NCBI GenBank assembly: GCA_003552365.1
Contig: PUKR01000199.1
Span: 1 to 5,708 of the forward strand
DNA: 5,708 nt
Reading direction: 5' to 3'
From: Syntrophomonadaceae bacterium
GTDB lineage: Bacteria > Bacillota > Dethiobacteria > DTU022
Below the pieces are notes generated by a model. The model saw only the letters and a program-made list of their open reading frames with translations, made no database searches and was not told where the DNA came from. Positions 1-5,076 of this stretch are shown here, one piece after another (the stretch's first letter is position 1; every line of letters begins with the position of its first letter). The translations under genes were made by a program, and so were the position numbers.

Positions 1-16
1 AGTTAACCCGGCTCTT

Positions 17-45
17 TTGACATCTCAAATTTACCATGCTACACT
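17..45 (+). promoter_or_regulatory. Promoter of rnpB (sigma-A type, extended -10)
   Basis: A perfect -35 box TTGACA (17-22) is followed after exactly 17 nt by TACACT (40-45), which matches four of six consensus -10 positions. A TG at 37-38, one base before the -10 box, makes it an extended -10 promoter. Transcription should begin near 52-53, a few bases before the first base pair of RNase P RNA helix P1 at about 60. The strength fits a constitutively expressed stable RNA. Confidence 0.85.
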
Positions 46-59
46 AAATACAGGAAGTA

Positions 60-554
60 GTAGGGAACCGAGTAAACAAGGCAGTCGCGGGAAGAAACCA
101 GGAGGTTCTTCTCGAGGAAAGTCCGAGCTCCACAGGGCAGGGTGCTGGGTAACGCCCAGTGAGGGTGACCTCAAGGCCAGTGCCACAGAAACCATACCGC
201 CCGGCGCTCAGCTATAAATACAGCGAGTCATCAGTATATCCTAATTTTAATAGACCGATTTATCCTTAAAAACATGTATCCTTATAGATAGCTGTGTTTA
301 TAGCTGAGCGCCGGGTAAGGTTGCAACGGTGCGGTAAGAGCGCACCAGGGACCGGGAGACCGGTTCGCTAGGTAAACCCCACCCGGAGCAAAACCAAATA
401 GGGGAAGGATGAGGCGGCCCGCCGACTTCCCGGGTTAGGTTGCTTGAGGTGTCAGGCAACTGGCACCCGAGATAGATGGCTGCCGCTTTCCGGTTTGTTC
501 AAAGTTAAACCGGAAAGAACAGAACTCGGCTTATTAGTTTGCTCGGTTCCCTAT
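60..554 (+). ncRNA. rnpB: RNase P RNA, bacterial class A, with enlarged P12
   Basis: This is the catalytic RNA of RNase P, which cuts the 5' leader from pre-tRNAs together with the RnpA protein. The universally conserved core is present: GAGGAAAGTCC (114-124), the GGTGCGGTAAGAGCGCACC hairpin just after P12, CACCCGGAGCAAAACCAAATAGGGG, and the 3' motif ACAGAACTCGGCTTA (519-533). Helix P1 pairs 60-77 with 537-554, and P2 pairs 80-86 with 478-484. The GGU that binds the tRNA CCA end is at 433-435. A P18-like arm (GGTGTCAGGCAACTGGCACC) and P16/P17-like pairing mark it as class A rather than the Bacillus class B. An 11-bp P19 hairpin (486-496 with 507-517) lies between P2 and P4. At about 495 nt it is clearly longer than the 377-nt E. 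coli RNA; most of the excess is the P12 arm at 200-315. Exact mature ends are inferred from P1. Confidence 0.97.
200..315 (+). repeat. Long inverted repeat forming the expanded P12 arm of RNase P RNA
   Basis: Bases 200-224 pair with 291-315 over 25 consecutive positions; the only non-Watson-Crick pair is one G-U wobble. The base of the stem is GC-rich (CCCGGCGCTCAGC) and the distal half AT-rich. The 66-nt loop (225-290) is strongly AT-rich. The position matches P12, which sits between the conserved ACAGAAACCATACCGCC and GGTAAGG segments and spans only about 27 nt in E. coli. P12 is known to vary in length between bacteria, but this arm is large. It could be a grown helix or an inserted short inverted-repeat element that became part of the RNA. 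Confidence 0.9.
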
Positions 555-563
555 CTATTGATT

Positions 564-584
564 TATCCCGAAAGGGATATTTTT
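564..584 (+). terminator. Intrinsic terminator of rnpB
   Basis: A 6-bp stem TATCCC (564-569) / GGGATA (574-579) closed by a GAAA tetraloop (GNRA type) is followed directly by five T residues (580-584). It lies ten bases after the P1 3' strand, where the rnpB primary transcript should end. The stem is short, so termination may be incomplete and some read-through into the next gene is possible. Confidence 0.75.
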
Positions 585-625
585 ATGATCAGCGATATAT
601 TTTGTGATTAACCTGTATGGCAGGC

Positions 626-653
626 TTCAAATATTTTATTTATGTGATAAAAT
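626..653 (+). promoter_or_regulatory. Candidate weak promoter for the metallo-hydrolase gene
   Basis: In the 112-bp gap after the rnpB terminator, TAAAAT (648-653) resembles a -10 box in five of six positions. TTCAAA (626-631) is a 4/6 match to the -35 box at a 16-nt spacing. The predicted start would be near 660, leaving a leader of about 37 nt before the TTG start codon. The region is AT-rich, so chance matches are likely. Nothing else coding is seen in 585-696. Confidence 0.35.
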
Positions 654-696
654 GACAGGGATAAAAAATTAAACCCAGCAGGGAAGGAAATCTAAA

Positions 697-1485
697 TTGC
701 CGTCTGATTGGATCAGGTTTATGGGTACCGCAGGTGCCCGTTTTGTTGTATCTAAACAGCTCCGCTCTTCTGCAGGCACCTGGTGTTCTTTTAACGGCCA
801 ACAAGTTTTAATTGATCCGGGACCGGGAACCTTACGCAGCTGTTTTTTCAATTCAGTAGTTTTAAAACCGGAAGAACTTGATACGGTAATCTTAACCCAT
901 CGTCATCTGGATCATTCCTGTGATGTTAATGTTATTATTGAAGCAATGACTCACGGCACTTTTAATCGCAGGGGGTATTTGTTTGCTCCCCGGGATGCTG
1001 TTTGTGGTTTTGAACCGGTAGTGTTTAGTCACGTTCGCAAGTCAGTTGAAAACTTGGAGATACTATATGAAAAAGGAGATTACCGGTTGGGAGATCTTCA
1101 TTTCGAAACCCCCTTAAAGCACGACCACCCGGTAGAAACTTATGGATTGAAGTTTAATCTTGATAATGCATGTGTTTCATTTGTTGTCGACGGCAAGTTT
1201 TCTGAGGAAATGATTGAGAATTACAGCGGTTCTGATTTACTGGTAATGAATGTTTTACTCAAAGAAATTTCACCGGAAAAGGAAATAAAACATCTTGATT
1301 TAGAAGCAGCAAGGAAGTTGATAGAGGGTATCAGGCCTAGCCTGGCGATAATGACCCACTTTGGATTAACTATGCTGCAAGAGAACCCGGGTGTGCTGGC
1401 AGCGGAGTTACAAGAAAAAACGGGAATTAAAGTATTGGCTGCAACCGACGGTCTTGTTGTTAGGCCTGATCAGGATTTATTTTAA
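697..1485 (+). CDS. Metallo-beta-lactamase-fold hydrolase, RNase Z-like
   Basis: The 262-aa protein has no signal peptide and is presumably cytoplasmic. It has the order of a metallo-beta-lactamase fold: beta-strand WIRFMGTAGAR (5-15), LIDPGPGT (38-45), the metal-binding motif THRHLDH (67-73; ligands H68, H70, D72, H73), KHDHPVETYG (141-150; H142 or H144), VVDG (163-166; likely bridging ligand D165) and IMTHFG (218-223; H221). The HDHPVETYGLKF and THFG segments recall RNase Z and related hydrolases. The RNase Z HEAT motif is missing; LVMNVLLKE stands in that region, followed by a conserved-looking HLDLEAARKLI. The substrate is therefore unknown and true tRNA 3' processing is not shown. The TTG start at 697 is chosen because GGGAAGGA (681-688) lies 8 nt upstream and the first beta-strand needs these residues; ATG at 721 would cut it off. 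The gene ends 53 bp before tyrS on the same strand. Confidence 0.85.
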   Translation: MPSDWIRFMGTAGARFVVSKQLRSSAGTWCSFNGQQVLIDPGPGTLRSCFFNSVVLKPEELDTVILTHRHLDHSCDVNVIIEAMTHGTFNRRGYLFAPRDAVCGFEPVVFSHVRKSVENLEILYEKGDYRLGDLHFETPLKHDHPVETYGLKFNLDNACVSFVVDGKFSEEMIENYSGSDLLVMNVLLKEISPEKEIKHLDLEAARKLIEGIRPSLAIMTHFGLTMLQENPGVLAAELQEKTGIKVLAATDGLVVRPDQDLF

Positions 1486-1538
1486 AGTAAGTTTATTATA
1501 ATATATGATTGACATGATTAATATGGAGGTATAGTTTA

Positions 1539-2759
1539 ATGGCTTTTATGAGTGCAGCAGAACAGTACAAAATATTAACCGAAAATGCTTCAGAGATAAT
1601 AACAGATGAAGAATTTCGCAACAAGCTTGAAAAAAGCGTAGATGAAAACAAGCCGCTTCGCTGTAAACTTGGCATTGATCCTTCAGCGCCTGATTTACAC
1701 CTGGGACATGCTGTGGTCCTGCACAAGCTTCGTCAGTTTCAAGATCTTGGACATCATGTGGTTTTAATCATAGGTGATTTTACCGGAAGAATAGGTGATC
1801 CTACAGGGCGGTCGGAAATGCGCAGGCAGCTTACCGAAGAGGAAGTCATGGCTAATGCAAAAACTTACCAGGAGCAGTTATTTCATATCCTCGACCCCGA
1901 AAAGACAGAAATGGTTTTTAACAGCGAGTGGCTTTCCAGGCTAAACTTTGCCGATGTTATTAGCCTGGCAGCCAGGCTTACTGTCGCCCGCATGATGGAA
2001 AGGGAAGATTTTTACAAGCGGTACCAGGACAATGTTGCTATAGGAGTTCACGAATTCTTCTATCCTTTAATGCAGGGCTATGATTCAATTGCTGTTAAGG
2101 CAGATATAGAGTTTGGCGCTACGGAACAAAGATTTAACCTTTTAATGGGGCGCCAGTTGCAGAGGGATTATGGCCAGGAACCGCAGGTTGCATTTACCAT
2201 GCCCATTCTTGTAGGAATAAATGGTGTGGAGAAAATGAGTAAAAGCCTTGGCAACTATGTAGGCTTAACCGAACCTCCAGATCAAATATATGGCAAAGTG
2301 ATGTCCATAGCCGATAATTTGATGGAAGAGTATTTCAGGTTGGCTACGACCATATCTTCAGATGAAATTAACTCAATACTTGAAAATATTAAAAGCGGGG
2401 AGCTGCATCCCCGGGATGCCAAGATGCGTTTGGCCAGAGAAATAGTATCTTTATATCACGGCGCAGAAGCCGCAAAAGATGCGGAAAAAAACTTTAAGCA
2501 GGTTTTTCAGAAAGGAGAGATGCCGGCCGAAATAAAGGTTTTCCAGTTTGAAGCACCGGTTGAAATTGTGCCGGTTATGGTTGAATGCGGCCTGGCGCCC
2601 AGTAAAAGCGAAGCTCGACGCCTTATTAAACAGGGTGGTGTAAAAATAAACGGAAAAACCGTGAGCGCTATTGACGTGCAGCTTGCGCAAGGTAGTGGAG
2701 AAGATGGAATTATAATCCAGGTAGGAAAGCGGAAGTTTGCCCGGGTTAAAGTGACTTGA
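1539..2759 (+). CDS. tyrS: Tyrosyl-tRNA synthetase (TyrZ-like subgroup)
   Basis: This enzyme attaches tyrosine to tRNA-Tyr in the cytoplasm through a tyrosyl-adenylate (class I synthetase, EC 6.1.1.1). The 406 residues cover a complete protein. The Rossmann catalytic domain has LGIDPSAPDLHLGH with the HIGH motif as HLGH (54-57), the block GDFTGRIGDPTGRSE (79-93 region), and tyrosine-binding residues in YPLMQGYDS (165-173; Y165, Q169 and D172 correspond to known substrate contacts). The class I KMSKS loop is at 222-226. A C-terminal S4 RNA-binding domain spans about 335-395 (GLAPSKSEARRLIKQGGVKING). The IDPSAPDLHLGH and GDFTGRIGDPTGRSE blocks resemble the B. subtilis TyrZ subgroup rather than TyrS; this is a memory-based judgement. 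GGAGG (1525-1529) is 9 nt before the ATG. The 53-bp gap upstream has no room for a T-box leader. A 14-bp hairpin terminator follows 48 bp after the stop. Confidence 0.97.
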   Translation: MAFMSAAEQYKILTENASEIITDEEFRNKLEKSVDENKPLRCKLGIDPSAPDLHLGHAVVLHKLRQFQDLGHHVVLIIGDFTGRIGDPTGRSEMRRQLTEEEVMANAKTYQEQLFHILDPEKTEMVFNSEWLSRLNFADVISLAARLTVARMMEREDFYKRYQDNVAIGVHEFFYPLMQGYDSIAVKADIEFGATEQRFNLLMGRQLQRDYGQEPQVAFTMPILVGINGVEKMSKSLGNYVGLTEPPDQIYGKVMSIADNLMEEYFRLATTISSDEINSILENIKSGELHPRDAKMRLAREIVSLYHGAEAAKDAEKNFKQVFQKGEMPAEIKVFQFEAPVEIVPVMVECGLAPSKSEARRLIKQGGVKINGKTVSAIDVQLAQGSGEDGIIIQVGKRKFARVKVT

Positions 2760-2807
2760 GATGATAATACCGAAATTATACTTTCAGAAAGGACTATTGC
2801 CATGAAT

Positions 2808-2841
2808 AAGAAAGGCCGCCTCATACAGGCGGCCTTTCTTT
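2808..2841. terminator. Bidirectional intrinsic terminator between tyrS and acs
   Basis: A perfect 14-bp stem (2808-2821 with 2827-2840) with the 5-nt loop CATAC contains the GC-rich core GGCCGCCT/AGGCGGCC. The arms are flanked by A-rich sequence on the left and T-rich sequence on the right (CCTTTCTTTC), giving an interrupted U-tract on both strands. It lies between two convergent genes, 48 bp after the tyrS stop and about 90 bp beyond the acs stop, so it can serve both. Confidence 0.85.
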
Positions 2842-2859
2842 CGGGTAAGCACTTTAACT

Positions 2860-2900
2860 TGCTCAGCCGTACCGCATTTTGAGTCGGTGAAGGCTGAGCA
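2860..2900. repeat. Composite inverted repeat downstream of acs
   Basis: TGCTCAGCC (2860-2868) pairs with GGCTGAGCA (2892-2900) over nine perfect base pairs. Inside it, ACCG (2871-2874) pairs with CGGT (2885-2888). No T-run follows on either strand, so it is not a classical terminator. It lies just beyond the acs stop and could stabilise the 3' end of the acs mRNA or act as the first part of a tandem termination region with the hairpin at 2808-2840. Confidence 0.6.
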
Positions 2901-2932
2901 GTAAAAACATCTTTTGTTTATCATTGTACTGC

Positions 2933-4882
2933 TTATTTTTCCTTGTAACCTTCCTTGATAGCAGAGACCACCTGGGGATCCATCAAGGTGGTAACATCTC
3001 CTAAGTCTCTCTGTTCGGCAATATCCCGAAGCAGTCGGCGCATAATTTTACCGCTGCGAGTTTTAGGCAGCTCGTAAGTGAAAAAGATTTCTTCCGGCCT
3101 GGCAATTGCCCCAATCTTTTTGCCAACGTGGGCTTTTAATTCCTGGACCAGATCATCACTGCCTTCCACACCTTCTTTTAAAGTAACAAAAGAAGTGATT
3201 GAGTGTCCTTTGATTTCATGCACTTTTCCGATTACCGCGGCTTCTGTAACCGACGGATGTTCCACCAGGGCGCTTTCCACTTCCATGGTGCCGATCCGGT
3301 GTCCTGAAATATTCAAGACATCATCGACACGGCCCATGATCCAAAAATAACCGTCGCCATCCTTCCAGGCGCCGTCACCGGTAAAGTATAAGCCGGGATA
3401 TTGTTTCCAGTATGTGTTTTCGAACCTTTCCGGGTCTTTATATAAAGTGCGAAGCATGGCAGGCCAGGGTGATTTTATTACTAAAAATCCCCTTTGTCCC
3501 GGGCCGGTCGAATTGCCCTGGTCATCGACAACATCGGCCTCTATTCCCGGGAATGCCATGGTTGCCGAGCCCGGTTTTAAACCGGTTACACCGGGCAGGG
3601 GGGTGATCATGATCATTCCGGTTTCAGTTTGCCACCAGGTGTCCACGATAGGGCAGTTGGCGTTACCAATATGTTCATGATACCAAAGCCAGGCTTCGGG
3701 GTTAATTGGTTCTCCTACCGAGCCGAGTAAGCGCAGACTCGATAAATCGCGCTTATCCGGGTGCTGGTTCCCCCATCGCATAAATGAGCGGATTGCTGTG
3801 GGAGCTGTATAAAAAATGGTGATTTTGTACTTCTCAATCAGCTCCCAAAAACGATCCCTGGCCGGATAATCCGGGGTGCCTTCATAGATAAAAGTGGTTG
3901 ATCCAGCGGATAACGGACCATAAACGATATAACTGTGGCCGGTGATCCAGCCTATATCGGCGGTGCACCAGTAGATATCTTCCTCGCGGTGGTCAAAAAC
4001 ATAGCGGAAGGTAGTATCGACGCCGACAAGGTAACCCCCGGTGGTGTGGAGGATCCCCTTGGGCTTACCGGTAGTCCCACTGCTGTAAAGGATAAAAAGA
4101 GGATCTTCAGCATCCATTATTTCCGGTTCACAGGAGTCTTCAGCATCTTTCATTAAATCTTCCCATAGCAAATCCCGACCTTCTTTAGGCTGATAAGAAG
4201 TCCCGGTCCGCTCAACGATAATAACTTTTTCTACTGTAGGGCTTTGATCCAGGGCTTCTTCGGCGGCGCTCCTCATCGGGATTTCTTTGCCACGGCGATT
4301 GGCGCCGTCGGCTGTAATAACTAATTTAGATTCGGAGTCTTTAATGCGATCCTTTAAGGCTTCCGGGCTAAAACCGCCGAAAACAACGCTGTGGACAGCA
4401 CCTATGCGGGTACAGGCCAGCATGGCTGTGATAGCTTCGGGAATCATGGGCATCCAAATGGTTACGGCATCACCTTTACCTATTCCCAGACCTTTTAAAG
4501 CATTGCTAAATTTGCAAACTTCATTAAGCAGTTCCTTGTAGGTTAAGCTCACCGTGTCACCGTTCTCGCCTTCAAACAGTAGAGCCTGTTTATCACCACG
4601 CCCATTGTTTACATGCCTGTCAAGACAGTTTACCGAAACATTAAGCTTACCATTGATAAACCACTTGTAAAAAGGTGGGTTTTGATCGTCTAAAACTTGA
4701 TCCCATTTTTCCATCCACTCGATATTTTCGGCCATTTTACTCCAGAAAGCCAGTCGATCATTTTCTGCTTCCCGGTAAAGGCTATCATCTTTAACTTTAG
4801 CCTGTTCTACGAAATTGACTGATGGTTGGAAAGGTTTAACTTCGTTTTCGCTGACATTTTTATCATGTTTTCTTTCGTCCAT
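2933..4882 (-). CDS. acs: Acetyl-CoA synthetase, AMP-forming
   Basis: This cytoplasmic enzyme converts acetate, ATP and CoA to acetyl-CoA, AMP and pyrophosphate (EC 6.2.1.1). The 649 residues match the long type found in Salmonella (652 aa) rather than the 572-aa Bacillus AcsA. Numbered from the ATG, an ACAS_N-type domain (about 33-90) precedes the adenylation domain. The ATP-binding loop YSSGTTGKPKG is at 266-276 and GWITGHSY at 311-318; WWQTET (416-421) contributes the tryptophan that limits the acyl pocket to acetate. TGDGAWKDGDGY (501-512) and GRVDDVLNISGHRIGT (517-532) follow, and the C-terminal PKTRSGK (606-612) carries catalytic K612. That lysine is the residue acetylated in known Acs enzymes, which matters because an acuA-like gene lies directly upstream. 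The ATG at 4882 is preferred because AGGAGG is 8 nt upstream; the in-frame TTG at 4888 is only 2 nt from it. No promoter is obvious in the upstream gap, so cotranscription with acuA is possible. Confidence 0.97.
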   Translation of the reverse strand: MDERKHDKNVSENEVKPFQPSVNFVEQAKVKDDSLYREAENDRLAFWSKMAENIEWMEKWDQVLDDQNPPFYKWFINGKLNVSVNCLDRHVNNGRGDKQALLFEGENGDTVSLTYKELLNEVCKFSNALKGLGIGKGDAVTIWMPMIPEAITAMLACTRIGAVHSVVFGGFSPEALKDRIKDSESKLVITADGANRRGKEIPMRSAAEEALDQSPTVEKVIIVERTGTSYQPKEGRDLLWEDLMKDAEDSCEPEIMDAEDPLFILYSSGTTGKPKGILHTTGGYLVGVDTTFRYVFDHREEDIYWCTADIGWITGHSYIVYGPLSAGSTTFIYEGTPDYPARDRFWELIEKYKITIFYTAPTAIRSFMRWGNQHPDKRDLSSLRLLGSVGEPINPEAWLWYHEHIGNANCPIVDTWWQTETGMIMITPLPGVTGLKPGSATMAFPGIEADVVDDQGNSTGPGQRGFLVIKSPWPAMLRTLYKDPERFENTYWKQYPGLYFTGDGAWKDGDGYFWIMGRVDDVLNISGHRIGTMEVESALVEHPSVTEAAVIGKVHEIKGHSITSFVTLKEGVEGSDDLVQELKAHVGKKIGAIARPEEIFFTYELPKTRSGKIMRRLLRDIAEQRDLGDVTTLMDPQVVSAIKEGYKEK

Positions 4883-4890
4883 AAACAACT

Positions 4891-4896
4891 CCTCCT
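4891..4896 (-). promoter_or_regulatory. Ribosome binding site that fixes the acs start
   Basis: On the - strand the sequence reads AGGAGG with 8 nt to the ATG at 4882, an ideal spacing. An in-frame TTG two codons earlier (4888) extends the reading frame but is only 2 nt from the site and so is unlikely to be used. Confidence 0.85.
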
Positions 4897-4941
4897 CTTT
4901 GATTAAATGGTAAGGTTCACGGAATATTTTTTAATTATTCG

Positions 4942-4953
4942 AGGTTAGAACCT
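4942..4953. promoter_or_regulatory. Palindrome upstream of acs, possible operator
   Basis: AGGTTAGAACCT is a perfect inverted repeat of two 5-bp arms around a 2-bp centre, 60 bp upstream of the acs start codon. The 194-bp gap between acuA and acs (4883-5076) is otherwise AT-rich and holds three GGAATAT copies (4921-4927, 4989-4995, 4998-5004). I see no convincing -35/-10 pair there. A role as a protein-binding site is inferred from position and symmetry only. Confidence 0.3.
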
Positions 4954-5076
4954 AAATACCTGCAACATTCAGCAAATAAATTTAATGGGGAATATTTGGA
5001 ATATACATGGCTTGCTATGAGGCAGTTTTACTGGAAAACTGTTTTATAAGCTTAGTGTTTTTCGACAGGTAGTTTT

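Noticed and set aside
17..217. Open frame of 66 codons at the left end
   Set aside because: It overlaps the rnpB promoter and the conserved 5' half of RNase P RNA; the peptide is low-complexity and has no coding signal.
603..648. Two TGTGAT half-sites 40 bp apart as a CRP/FNR-type operator
   Set aside because: Neither has the inverted partner half-site at the proper spacing.
1497..1514. TATAAT (1497-1502) and TTGACA (1509-1514) before tyrS as a promoter
   Set aside because: They are in the wrong order; neither has a partner box at 16-18 nt, so a dedicated tyrS promoter is not supported.
2451..2824. - strand frames of 79 and 105 codons opposite the tyrS 3' end
   Set aside because: They lie opposite the S4 domain of tyrS, overlap each other in different frames, and the longer begins past the terminator hairpin; no family resemblance.
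3078..4541. Several + strand open frames opposite acs
   Set aside because: They are antisense shadows of a clearly conserved acetyl-CoA synthetase and lack ribosome binding sites or recognisable domains.
4961..4983. Sigma-54 promoter for acs (TTGCA on the - strand)
   Set aside because: The GG of the -24 element is missing at the required distance from the GC of the -12 element.
5023..5041. Hairpin CAGTTTT/AAAACTG followed by TTTT, as a terminator of acuA
   Set aside because: The T-run follows only on the + strand, while acuA is read on the - strand; the stem is weak and AT-rich.
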